From Glossina fuscipes (lineage: Eukaryota; Arthropoda; Insecta; Diptera; Glossinidae), in NCBI RefSeq assembly GCF_014805625.2, contig NW_023998564.1:2700680-2764679 (forward strand): a stretch of 64,000 nt of DNA, written 5' to 3'. Under the pieces are notes generated by a model. The model searched no databases and was not told the DNA's origin. It saw only the letters and a list, made by a program, of their open reading frames with translations. The position numbers were made by a program, and so were the translations under genes. Shown here in pieces: positions 25,003 to 36,025 of the stretch; position 1 is the stretch's first letter; each line of letters starts with the position of its first letter.

Positions 25003-27170
25003 AATTAAAAACAAAAAGAAAATAGTAACAAACGAACGAACACCTGATATATACTTAGATATATATATGTATGTTAAATTAATTTATAGCTAAGCAAGCA
25101 CCAATTAAGAAAAATCTCTAAAATGAATGCGAAACCCTGCTGCTGCTCGTGTAACCAACCAAAACAAATAAAAAGAAACGAAAATTATCTTACTTATCAA
25201 TGCAAGCGAATTTAGGCAAAAAAAACGAGAAACACAAAAAACGATAGCATCATTTTTTTTTTTTTGTTTTGCTTTGCATGTGTGTGTGCGTGTGTGTGTG
25301 CAAGTGTGCGTTGTTCTCTCGTCTGAACGACCGTAGCAGTCATTGTACATATATATATACATACGTGCTATCATTGCTGCTTTTGCATTATTGTAAATAC
25401 GTAATACGAAATACATAAAATAAACTATCGAAAAAAAAACAAATTTTTTAAGCTGCCACCTCAAATGTCAATTTGCTCAACAGTGCGCACGATACAACCT
25501 ATCTATACAATACGTAAAAAAAAAAAGTACGTTTTTGATTTTATTTTTTGTGTTTATTCATTTATTTATTTTTGTTTTTTTTTTTCAAAATTTGTTTACT
25601 ATAGCAAAACACGTTCGGTTTAGTGTTATTTTATTCTTTATGTATAATTTTCTTTTTTTTTGAAGTCGCTCTCTAAGGGATTGTTTATCATGAATTCATT
25701 CGATGGGTTGTTGTTTCACTTTAAACCAACCAATAAATAGACAAAACAAATTGGACGAATATTTATGAATGTTACATAGGTAGGAAAGGAGTAACTATAT
25801 GTCTTATTCATTCTCTTGATTCAATATTTTTGATGCTTGAGCTGAATTTCTTGCTTGTATTTATTAAATTAATATAATACAAAGGTAAAAAAATTTAAAT
25901 AAAACTTATCATGGCGTATGAGTAACACACAAACAGAGAAACTATTATTATAAACAAACTGTATGGACATTGAAATAAATTTATAAAACCCATCGTCTGC
26001 AGTAGATATATGAAAATGTTAGCAATTGTCTTAATGGAAATTCCGGTGCCATCTATTAGGCTAGTAGGATTTTAAATTAAACATGGCATGGTTAGAGGTG
26101 GATTAATCTCCAATATGGAGCGAGAAATGGCGCTGATTTACTACTTGGAATGTTAATCAAAAATTTCTCGAAATTTTCTTTGCTAATTCTCCGGCATTAT
26201 TTCAGTTTGTCAATGGACGTAGATCGACGTTGAACTTCGTTAAATTTAATTAAAGTCTTACACTAATCACAAATATAGTGCCTTTGATACATATTTCTTC
26301 GATAACGGGCATAAAGTATACGTTTATGCGCCACTTGTGGCACAAGTGATATATTAAGCTAGTTCAGATGTATACAACATCCAGAGAGAGTTGTGATGAG
26401 CAAACCTTTTATGACACCGTTCCATTCAGAACTACTTTTCGATTTAATTTAAGTGCGTCTATTCGTCGTGCTTTCTTGTGTTCAATCCACAAACCACAAT
26501 TTTTGAGAAATTTTAATGAAATTAGGTACACTGACGTGTTTTGGCGGCCGAAGGGCGCACACTATTGTACATTGAGCGAGATTGCTTAACTAACAGTTTG
26601 TTTTGAAGGTCGGTTTTTTGAACAACTGTACGGTTGCGTAGCAAGCAATGGCTTTACTTGTTTTTAATTCCATACCCATATCGAAGGTTTAAAGTTGTCC
26701 CGGTGCAACTTTGCTTCTTACTACAAAATATGGTTCAATGATCGGCTCTTAATCAATTAATGCGTTCCGACCGAATCTTCTTCATATCTTCCATTTGTAT
26801 ATTTTATTGGTACCCTCCAACCCTTTCAAAACACTAAATACCCAACATACTAATTTGTATTTCTTACACGGAATATTCAATCATTCTTTTATGACAGCAA
26901 TTATAAGTCTATATAAAGTAAACGCATAAAAAGTTTCCATTAGCGAAGGCTATTTTAAAAAAATTAGAAAATTTGGAAATTTGTAGAAACAACTGGCAAA
27001 AAAAGCATTAAGGAAAGGTCTCGAAATATACTCTTTGAAACCTCCGCTTAATCAGTATAGGCAAAAAAACACTGCCTGTATACTAATGAATCAAAAAATA
27101 ATGTGAATTTTTCATTTACACTGCTTGGGTAATATGAAGTCACGAAATTGTTATTATTTGTTCTTTTTAG
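25003..27170. other. Mmp1 intron or 3' UTR of the 24.9-kb exon; no further gene
   Basis: AT-rich, with a (GT)n-type microsatellite at about 25277-25310, homopolymer runs near 25250 and 25570, and a family-R relic at 26330-26660. The first few hundred bases could be 3' UTR of the alternative Mmp1 transcript. Confidence 0.45.
26330..26660. repeat. Dispersed repeat relic (family R)
   Basis: Contains 'ttccattcagaactact', 'gtgcgtctattcgtcgtgc', 'acaatttttgagaaatttta', 'atgaaattaggtacactgac' and 'gtgttttggcggcc' in the same order as the 23.3-kb copy. The 73-codon open frame is accidental. Confidence 0.5.
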
Positions 27171-27244
27171 TCGACAATACTGGTTTTAACACCTACGTAG
27201 ACTTTCATTTCAAGCATGCAGAAGAATATTTTTCCCAAAACAAG
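27171..27244 (+). CDS. Candidate cassette exon (unassigned, phase 1 in, phase 0 out)
   Basis: A 74-nt stretch is bounded by a good acceptor (tgttctttttag) and a good donor (AAG|GTACGT). In the phase that fits the Mmp1 donor at 16914 it reads V-DNTGFNTYVDFHFKHAEEYFSQNK. It would then need a downstream phase-0 acceptor. The 37980 exon read in phase 0 is also open, for 37 codons, which would give a different, non-GPI tail. I do not recognise the peptide. It could belong to Mmp1, to a nested gene, or be chance. Confidence 0.3.
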
Positions 27245-30200
27245 GTACGTAGCGGATTGCAAACACACAAAAATATGTCTCTATACATTTATAATCAAGC
27301 TAACCACCAACTTTATTATAGTTTAGATTAACAACTTCGTGTTCACATTGAACGTTTTTTACTCAGTATACTCAATATATACTGTTGTTTTGGTGAATTC
27401 TGAAAGAAGAAGAGGAATTTATAGGTGTTTCTTAAACTTAGAAAAATGAGGTTTTGGATATTGGTGTGACTGATTTTGTTGAACAACGAGCATGAACGAA
27501 ATTCTATTTCCGGAATAAATACTTTGCTAAGACAACGTTGAGCATGTAATGGAAAGCTTTCGGGGGTAAGGGTTTGTTGCAAAAAATCCGAAAATGACAC
27601 TAAGGTGAACCGCGCCCCGGACTATCACCATGTACTCATCTAAGTCGCGTTAAGAAAATCAAAGTTGCTCGAAAGCCTTTGATTGACAATTACAGGCCTT
27701 GCTGGTGCGGTGAGCATTTCGTTTAGGTGAAGCCAAGCCTTTTAGAAAATGCTTTTCGCCCCAAATACTTTAAATCGCAATTGATATGAAAAAGACTTAA
27801 TTTTTGCATTGATTATTTGAGAAGAATTCATGAAAAATCAAACCGCCTCGTTCCACAACCACCCAAGTTGCACAATTTACCTCTGTACGGCAAGTTCTGG
27901 TTGCTCAACGAATTCAAAAAACTGGTCCAGGAACTTGCCCTCGATTGCATGGAATATATAAAAATCCGATTTGGGAAAAAGACTTCTCTGAATGTTTCGA
28001 AGATTGGAAGAAATGTTGACATGAGTGCACTGTATGGGAGGGGAGTAATTTGAAGGCGGGAGGTTTGGGAAAATGAGTAAATAAAATTAATTTATAACCG
28101 TATGCTGATTAGTTATGTAACATATACTTTTAAAACGGATAAGGACCTTTTATAACATATCCATAACACATACATAATATCCAGTATGTGTCTTTTTACA
28201 TGTAATATGTTTATCAAATTCGAATGTTACTCATATTAAGTAGCCTGAGATATCAAATATCTTAATTGAGATCTCAATTGAGAGAATTTCTCTAATATAA
28301 AACATTTCTCGTGTTACATCTCCATGGCGTATGAGTATGTTATTCAGCAATCATACTTTAGATATGTAAATCGAATTTTAAAGTGTTGCATATTTGCTTT
28401 GCAAGTTGTTATTAAAGAAGATAACAAAAAAAAAGATTTTGTTTACATATTACATAAAATAGACATTTATTATTTTTATGAAAGCGAAAGTAATTTGTTA
28501 GAAGCAAATAAACAAATGAAGTTAAAAGTGAACCTATTGAACAAAATGTGTTTTCCCTAAATATTTCACAGTAAATGAGAACCTGACAATGCAACCGCTT
28601 TCAGACGATTGTTAAAAAATTGTAAAGTATTTTCATGCCCGCCGACGACGGGCTTCATATAACACTAGGCGAATGAATAATAATATAATGCAACATTATT
28701 AAGCGAATAACAGCAAAGTGCGGATTTATAATTCTATATTTTTTCTTAATTATATGCGAAACTTATGCCTATTTCAAATTAAGTTGAACTTTATCTGCGA
28801 AATATAGAAATACATAATTTTGTTATAAATGTAATTCAGACTTGCGTCTAGATTACAATCCTGTATAAATCTTGGCAAGAACGGTTTTCATTTTTTTCTC
28901 TCTATTTTTCTAAAAGACGTAGCTATGAGAGACATTGTAATCTATTATAATAGGCCGTAATGGCTTCGAGATTATATAAACGTCGATAACTAAACGACCA
29001 TCACAAACTCGTTGTAACCTAAAAACAACAAAATGACGTAACATGCGCTCAGCATCCATCTGAGCCAATTTCGACATCTTAGACAAGGCTTTGTAGTCGA
29101 TTTAGGGATTTCATTGAATAAATTGACGCACTTTCAAACAGACGGACGGATAAATTAAAATATCGCCCTGCAGACATATGGACAAGAGAAACGATTGGCT
29201 TTCAAATTTAATTTCTTTCCATTATTGACGGATCAATAAGGTCTTTTCATACTCTCTACGATGAAGGGTAAAAATCTGATATAATATAGAGAAGAAGACA
29301 AATTAGATAAAACTAAGAAAACTATTACAAAGTAACCTTCATCTACCCTCCCATATTTAACACTCTGAAGTATACGTTCAGCAAGAATGTGAATTGATAA
29401 ACCAGGTCGTTTCCTTGCCGCAATTTTTCCGCAACATCAAGACACAAAGATTAAACTTTGCTCTTGTAGGAAACAAAGACTTGGTTAGCAGAATTCAGTT
29501 TATATTCTAGAAGTTGAAGAAGAGAATCAAGTATTGCCTAATCTCTACAAAGAAAAGCTCGAAAGTCCTTTACGAATAAAGATAACGAATCCTCTAAAAC
29601 ACGCGCAAATAATTGTTTTCAATGGTGGCTGCAAGCGTTATGAATTTATGCACGGCAACAATTCTCTAATAAACCGTAACCTAACCTCGACTTACCTATT
29701 TACCACACTATGAAAATATGAATTAACTGTATGTTAACATTATTTACGAGGGGTTTCACTGTAAAATCTGTATGCTGTTGCAACTTGCTGGCTCAAGGTT
29801 GTGCAAACCTGTTGTGTTTACTAAAGCAACTTGTAGTGTTTCGTTGATTTGAAGAAGAAGTGATAGAGGGAGGAGAGAAAGTTATTGAAAATAATACCGA
29901 TGGTGATCTCCAAATATTTATAGTCGTGCACAAATTAAATTTCTCCAACTTTTGTCCAAAACTTTATTGCAACCGTTTCTATACAAAATTCCGTAAATTC
30001 TTTTACTAACAATTTTAATCTCATACAAAACATCAACTTCAAATTTTAATATGACAAAATTTTCATTAATATTTAGATTTCTCAACTTTAAATTTAAACT
30101 GTCTCTGATCATTTTTTTCTTTTATTTTCTGTTCCTTTGACCACCACGCACTTGCTTTGGCTTGCATTCTGTCGCCAAACTTTTTCTTTTCTGCCAACGT

Positions 30201-30833
30201 CCAACCTCTGATTACGTTCAACTGAGACTCCTCGACGCTAATTTTATCCCAAAACCGTCTACCCTCGTACTATACATACGAACGTCATACTTAGTTCTCT
30301 CTTCATAATTCTTTCTCCAAAAAGCGCTACTATGTGAGCGGATAATTATGGATCGAAATTTTACTTAGTGGAATTACGTTATACGAATAACACTGCTCTA
30401 TTTGTGGAGAGCAGGGATAAAGCCGACTGACAGGAGCCCCCCTATATGCATACATGCAGACGGTACAATCTATAAAGACGTACGAATGGTTATCTTGTAA
30501 GCAGCTCAAACGATTAGCCCATCCAATCGAAAGTGTTCACATCCATTTCAAAAGCGGAAATACTATTACTAAGCGACTTTTGCCGTGAAATTTTAAAAAT
30601 TAAAATCATTTTGATAAGTCGTCATATGAAGAGTGGCCTAAAAAGTGCTCCGATCCGAACTGTTTTGCAATAGCGTTCATACTTGGGTCGGAATATCAAT
30701 GTATCTTATACCATTTGCCTGAATTTAATTTCAATTCCCACGCTTTGATGAGTTTGTGAAACTGTAGTTTACAGTTAACTTATTAAACATTCCACGGTTA
30801 TATAGTTATACTCTACACCACTTGTGATACATT
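27245..30833. other. Intronic non-coding stretch, no gene seen
   Basis: AT-rich DNA. A 78-codon frame at 27817-28053 (+) has balanced amino-acid use, but I see no motif and no splice or start context for it. No RNA gene was found. Confidence 0.45.
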
Positions 30834-31286
30834 TTATAAATTGCGATCTACAGTTTGGTGTGCTTTAGCATAAGACTGAGGAAGCAGTTTTGCGGAAGAA
30901 AGACAAGTACGATACTCTCTTTGCATATTTTGAGTGGTTAGAGGAAGCTTGCGGTCTGGACGTATTGGAGCACCTGTGGCTTTCTTCTTCTTACCGACGA
31001 TTACCTGGAAACCCAACATATTGTTCTCCAGACTTTGATAAATCGCTTCCGCATTTATAAATTTAGTAATAACAGTCTTATGCGGTTCAACCATAACATC
31101 TAACGATATTCTGGCAGCTTTTGAGTTGGCAACTTTCAACATTGAATACATGAAATCTTGCAACGCGGAATTTAGTTTCATATTTTTGTGCTTAGAATTC
31201 ATATTCTTGATACCGTCGATTGTGTAATTTTGAAGAAATGTTCTTAACTGTTTGTCTGGACAACCTACTTCTACGACATACCACAA
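30834..31286 (-). pseudogene. SDA1-like chimeric pseudogene fragment
   Basis: The 150-codon minus-strand frame begins with about 50 residues that match a conserved block of SDA1 (SDAD1; Drosophila Mys45A), a nucleolar factor for 60S ribosome export: 'DGIKNMNSKHKNMKLNSALQ', then 'DFMYSMLKVANSKAARISLD' and 'VMVE'. Where SDA1 should continue with its LYR..W.DAKTVNVI segment, the frame changes to an unrelated, Lys/Arg-containing sequence ('GKKKKATGAPIRPDR') that I do not recognise. SDA1 is normally about 650-750 residues, so this is a short piece. No intron is seen within it. It lies inside the Mmp1 intron in the opposite orientation. It is probably a captured or retroposed fragment joined to foreign sequence. 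Confidence 0.65.
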
Positions 31287-31780
31287 AGAGAATAAACAAA
31301 CGATGCGATAATGAAATTCTATTTCAAGGGAGGCGAAAGCACATTAGAGGAACATATACTAACGTCGCTGAATATTTCCGTTAAACAACAATATAAGGTT
31401 GGGTAGATATCTTGTCTCATTTAGATAATACTTTGGATTTGGTTTCAGCCATAAAATAGAAAACGTAATAAATATTGCATTTCCTAACTAACTGTCAAAT
31501 CGATAACACCTACGCCCATAAACATGAATTTTAAGTTTTTAAGTTTTGCAAATTTTAAGTTTAAGCTTTTGCGTTCTTAACTACCATTTATCTGCCCATT
31601 TATATTACCTTCATTTCATTTTCAACGGGTATAGCCAAATGCTTGTGTAAATGTTTGGCGCAAATATCTGAAAGGTCCATTTAAAATGGAAAAGATTACT
31701 TTCACCTAATTATGTGCCACCCTGTTCGCATCAAAGCGTGCTAATCCTCTATAAACAGTTTTACTGGAAGTTAAGCCCAG
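31287..31780. other. Intronic non-coding stretch, no gene seen
   Basis: No supported feature. It leads into the tandem repeat at 31790. Confidence 0.45.
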
Positions 31781-31789
31781 CAACTGCAG

Positions 31790-32090
31790 ACAATGCTTCA
31801 ATTATCAATTTTTCATTGTCCACACATACAGATTCGGTTTTGCAATTGCGCTCAGATGTGACCAAATTCATAGACGCTTTTTCAGTTGCTCTCCAAATTC
31901 ATACCCGCTTTTTCAATTTCTCAACGGTGGACTCGCTTTTACAATATTTTCTCAATTGTCAACAAATACAGACTCGGTTTTTCAGTTATTCTCAGATGTG
32001 GCCAAGATCATAGAAGCTTTTTCAATTGCTCTCAGATGTGACCAAATCCACACACGCTTTTCAAATATTTTGTCGAGGAGAGTCAGTTTT
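31790..32090. repeat. Imperfect tandem minisatellite
   Basis: The words 'ctcagatgtgaccaaat', 'cata.acgctttttca', 'ttgctct' and 'caaatacagactcggtttt' recur three to four times in shuffled, partly deleted units of roughly 60-90 bp. The open frames here (99 and 74 codons) follow the repeat and are not genes. Confidence 0.65.
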
Positions 32091-32099
32091 TCCACGACC

Positions 32100-32560
32100 T
32101 CTCGGAATGCCTGCTTTCCTAGCACTCGGCTGTCAGCTGCTAACACTAGCTCGGAACGCACGTGTGCACATCTATGTTAAATGAGAAAAAGTGACAAAGC
32201 ACTCGTGCACATTTCGGTTAAATGAGAAATATTAACAAAGCAATCATTTTATTACTTCGAAAACTCCCAATAACCAAAAACAACCATTATCATATATCCA
32301 TTTTTTTCCAAAATTAAAAAATTTTTTCATTTCTTCTCTCTTATTAAATAGTCAATAAATAAATATTTCGCTTTCTCGATGCTTACTACAATAAGCAGGC
32401 AACGCTGTTATTCATAAAAAATAAATTTCTACGCTTACGCCTTAAAACAAGCAGCAACATAATAATATATAAAAGATTGTAGCCTGGCACATTCTATCAG
32501 AACACATGTACCACAGCTCAAATCAGCTGCACAAATCTCTTGCAAATTTTTGCCTTGAAT
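32100..32560 (+). promoter_or_regulatory. Possible TATA promoter or solo-LTR-like sequence
   Basis: A TATATAAAAG at about 32466-32475 is followed about 30 bp later by a TCAGAAC initiator-like sequence. Just upstream are two related copies of 'cacat.t.ggttaaatgag' (about 32165-32225), a repeat pattern seen in LTRs. There is no coding sequence nearby on the plus strand. It could be an LTR relic or simply chance. Confidence 0.25.
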
Positions 32561-33137
32561 ATAACGGAGAGCATATGCGCCTTGAGAAAAATTAATATAA
32601 GATTATAAAAAACGTATTTTCAACGTTCGGATGCAATTTTCGAATATTTTCAAGAAAGAACTTATAAATTAAATTGAAAGTTAAAGAGAGTAAAAGGAAT
32701 AAAATTTAAGTGTAACGGGAAACATATATATGATAATGCTCTTGATAAGAAACGTCTTTAATATTTTTGTTCTATAGCCCATTCCAGCTGTAGCGATTAT
32801 GCCTCTAGGTAACGATTTATCACGTGTCCTGAACTGGGGCTCTGAACGACCATCCATTTTAGATCGCATTGAAATCTTGAATAATATATATGAAAAAAAA
32901 ACCAGAAACTTCTTCAAACGTACGGTATGATTTTTTATCTCCCTTTTAGATAAGAAAAGCTCTTTCCATAAACTTAGATTCATAAATATTATTTTGGCTT
33001 ACCTAAAGTTCGTCGTAAGTAATATACCGCCATTAATATACTACGCTAGTATTATACTACGCCATTTTGGTAAATGTTCTTGGCTGCTTGTTTCAAAACA
33101 TACTTGTCTTTGCCTTTGTTTGGGTTTGGAGGCTTTC

Positions 33138-35735
33138 TTTTTTTTTTTTTTTGTTTGTTTAGAGATGGATTGGACCAGTTAAGTTAATGTTAGATCCATA
33201 ATGCAGAAACGAAGTTGAGAGCGATTGATGAAAAAAATTTAAGCATAGGTAGACTGATGTGGCAGAGTGTTCGCAATGAGAGGCTCTGTTCCGCTGTCAA
33301 TCCATAAATCACCTTACTTGGTACTGTACTGTCAAGATCCGGCTAATAATGCCGATAAAAGAAAAAGTGTAGGCGATTCGTAATTGTAATAGAAATACTA
33401 AATGTAAAATTAGAATGAAAACTCAGCTGATTTGATAAAGGCAGTCAGTTGCTTCAAATGCCTAAAGTTACCAGCACGAAAAATTTCATATAGATTGTTA
33501 TACAGGTTAAATATACTGAAAGATTGTCTAAGGATGTCAAACCTCCTGCACTCAAAAATAAGGTGCTCAGGTCCTCACAGATGTCAGAGGAGAAGACTTT
33601 GATCATTTTAAAATAGACCTTGTTGTAGGTGTGATTACTCATAAGACGGTGAAGAACTTTAAATTCCCATGTTGTGAATTTTCCTTTAGGTAGAAGCGTG
33701 GGTGTCAAAAAAGGGTAAATTTTGTAGAACAGCCGGTCACTTTTTTCTCTAGCTAAAACATGATACTCATCTTTCCATTCTTTTATGATGAGTTTTTTGA
33801 CTAGCAGAAAAGCTTCGCTGGGGGGGTAGTTTATGGACAAAACTGTACCATCGAACCTAGCTTGACGAGCATGGAAGTCAGCTGTTTCATTGATACTAAA
33901 ACCGCAGTGACCTGGGATCCAGATGATGTGGCATTTTTCAATACTTGGGTCTTTTAAAAGGTTGTAGATATCGAAGACATACTTATTGAATGGGTCTTTG
34001 TTCTTGATTAAGATTAGAGCAGATTTGCTGTCAGAGAAAACTACAAATTTTTTCAGCTTAATTTCAGATGCGTGGATGATTGCTTGTCTGATGGCCAGAA
34101 GTTCAATGAAAGTGGATGATAGTTCTTGTAGAACTTTGAATTTTCCTATAACTAAGTTTGGGTATTCAATAATTGAAAAACTAGAGATGTCCGAATTGAT
34201 AGATCCATCCGTTGCGTATATTTTGAAGTTATTTTCGACGAAGCGGTTAAGTTTTTGCAGACAAGCGATTCGAAGACAAGACCCTGATCGATTTTTTTTT
34301 GAGTTGGTGATTGAATTAAGTAAGTTTAATTCAACTACGCATTTATCATGAATAATATTATTCCAGGAGGGTATTGAGTTAACTTTATTGAAGATGTTAC
34401 TGAATTTTTTGCAGCAGTTAGCTGATGACATGATTGTGTCTGGAAGCGACCTCGTCAAAGAAGGCAGGTTTGAAGATTTTTACCTTGAGAAGTTCTTTTG
34501 CAGTTACAAGATAAATTCTCTTAGCAACGGGGAGTTCATAAGAGATGGAACGTAAAATTGATGTTGGTGTTGAGGGGGACAAACCGGTACAACGTCTTAG
34601 GATTGAGTGTTGAAAGGTTTGTATTTTTTTTAATGTATACGCAGGAACGTTACACGATGTAGAGTAGGGATATTCAATTTTGGATCTAACAATAGATTTG
34701 TAAACGTTTAATGCTTTCCTAGGTGGGAGTCCGGTGTGAATGTTGGTCAGAAGTTTGATGACATTTGAGCATGTGTTGCAATTTTCGAGGCTATCCTTGT
34801 GATGCTCATGCGTGGTTAGACTTGAGTTGATTATTCTGCCCAAAAATTTAAAAGAGGAAGACGGACTGATTTTTATACCATTGATTGTAATGTAAAAAAA
34901 TTTTTTGGGACCCTTAGCAAAGCGAATGACTTTTGATTTTTCCGGGTTGAAAGTTAGATTTAAGTCTGCACAAAGTTTGTGAAAACGAGTTGGCCATCCA
35001 GCGCTCATTTATAGCAGATAGCGGGGTTTGAAGGCTTGGCATGGGAAGGACCTTTATCATTTCATATTTGATTCCGTCATGGCCTGCTGCTGTGGACTTC
35101 TTTTTCAACTTAAGGACGTACATGAGTTCATCAAGGGAGAATGGAGAGATGTTTTCCATCCGAGAGTTAAGTAAGGAGGTTTGGAGACCACATGTCGAGG
35201 GAACTTGAGCTTTCAGCCATTCAAGGTAGGATTTGTTGTTGAGATCATCCCAAATGGGGTGTTTGTATTTCTTTTTTGTGGTGCGATGACCATTTAAAAA
35301 TTTCCAGAATGGCTTTGTATTGCTATTTGAGCACAGCTCTTCGATAACGAGGGCTCGGTGGCATCTTTTGGCTTTTCTAATCGATTTCTTCCATTCTTTT
35401 TGTGATAACTTGAAATCTTCAAAATTAGAAATATTGGGGTATTTGGAAAATTTTTGTTTAGCAGCCTGTAGTCTACGGAATTGTGAAGTGAGCAGCTCGT
35501 TCCACCAAGGTTTTGGTGAGTAGAAATTCGAGATTTGGATGTCGGATTTGGCGTTAATTATTTCTTGTTGAAATGAGCACTGGATAGATTCGACCTGTGG
35601 CTCAAGACATACGTGAATAAGATTATTTAGGAGTTTTTTCCTCGAGATAAAGTCATTTATCTTGGAGGCTTTCTTAATCAATAATAAAGGCGGTTCGATT
35701 TCTCGCACTTAACAGAATTTTGACATCGATTTCTC
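33138..35735 (-). mobile_element. RNase H-bearing non-LTR retrotransposon (family A, copy 1), truncated and internally deleted
   Basis: Minus strand, reading from 35.7 to 33.1 kb. The linker before RT ('KPWWNELLTSQFRRLQAAKQ') is followed by the first RT motif ('STAAGHDGIKYEMIK'). Then at about 35005-35030 the sequence jumps, with a frame change, to the post-catalytic RT region ('LNLTFNPEKSK', 'SSFKFLGRIINSS', 'IVRSKIEYPYSTSCN'). The segment with the catalytic FADD box is missing. A complete-looking RNase H domain follows: YATDGS, STFIELLAIRQAI, VVFSDSKSAL and IWIPGHCGFSINETADFHA. The C-terminal CCHC knuckle is broken by a net loss of about 19 nt near 33575. The endonuclease is absent (5' truncation). 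The poly(A) tail appears as the T-run at 33137-33153. RNase H plus RT fits the I, LOA, R1 and related clades. Confidence 0.88.
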
Positions 35736-35748
35736 ACAGTTGAAAGTT

Positions 35749-35841
35749 GAATATATATGGAAAGAGAATATTCTTTTTTTTTTTGAAAATAGGATAAAAT
35801 CGAATGCCACGCCTATAAAAATTGTATAAAACTATTCAGGA
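35749..35841 (-). repeat. Inverted copy of the 50.3-kb tandem repeat unit
   Basis: Its reverse complement matches the start of the tandem unit at 50269-50370 and the end of the preceding unit (...'tttatacaatttttatagg' then 'cgtggcattcg'). About 90 bp match with only a few differences before the match stops at the retrotransposon junction. It runs directly into the N gap. Confidence 0.8.
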
Positions 35842-35851
35842 NNNNNNNNNN
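35842..35851. other. Assembly gap (10 N)
   Basis: Ten unknown bases. The sequence just right of the gap (tataaaaaagattatatatta) resembles the reverse complement of the middle of the 50.3-kb repeat unit, so the gap probably hides more of that repeat. Structure within about 200 bp of this point should be treated as provisional. Confidence 0.95.
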
Positions 35852-35920
35852 TATAAAAAAGATTATATATTACATAAACTGTAAGTAAAGTTTGTTACTA
35901 ACGCTCTTCTTTTTTCCTAG

Positions 35921-36002
35921 GAGTCAATATGGAACGGTTTATAGACGAAGTAGATGTGGTGATTGTGGGCGGTGGACCTGCAGGAATATCCGCTGCTATT
36001 CG
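35921..36002 (+). pseudogene. Duplicate of ETF-QO exon (FAD-binding start), isolated
   Basis: A near-identical copy of the exon at 50189-50270, including its 3' splice site and about 45 bp of upstream intron. It encodes [21 protein letters not shown] and ISAAIR, the GxGxxG dinucleotide-binding start of electron-transfer flavoprotein-ubiquinone oxidoreductase. No partner exon lies nearby and the frame runs into unrelated sequence. It sits inside the Mmp1 intron, 14 kb from the better copy, right next to an N gap and between the arms of a 25-bp inverted repeat. It is either a transposed fragment or an assembly artefact. Confidence 0.85.
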
Positions 36003-36025
36003 TGGCATTCGATTTTATCCTATTT

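Noticed and set aside
28634..28653. Short GC hairpin (gcccgccgacgacgggc)
   Set aside because: Only a 5-bp stem in isolation; no RNA gene context.
33986..34351. Plus-strand 121-codon frame, repeated as 122 codons at 48280-48648
   Set aside because: Antisense shadow of the RNase H domain of the family A elements.
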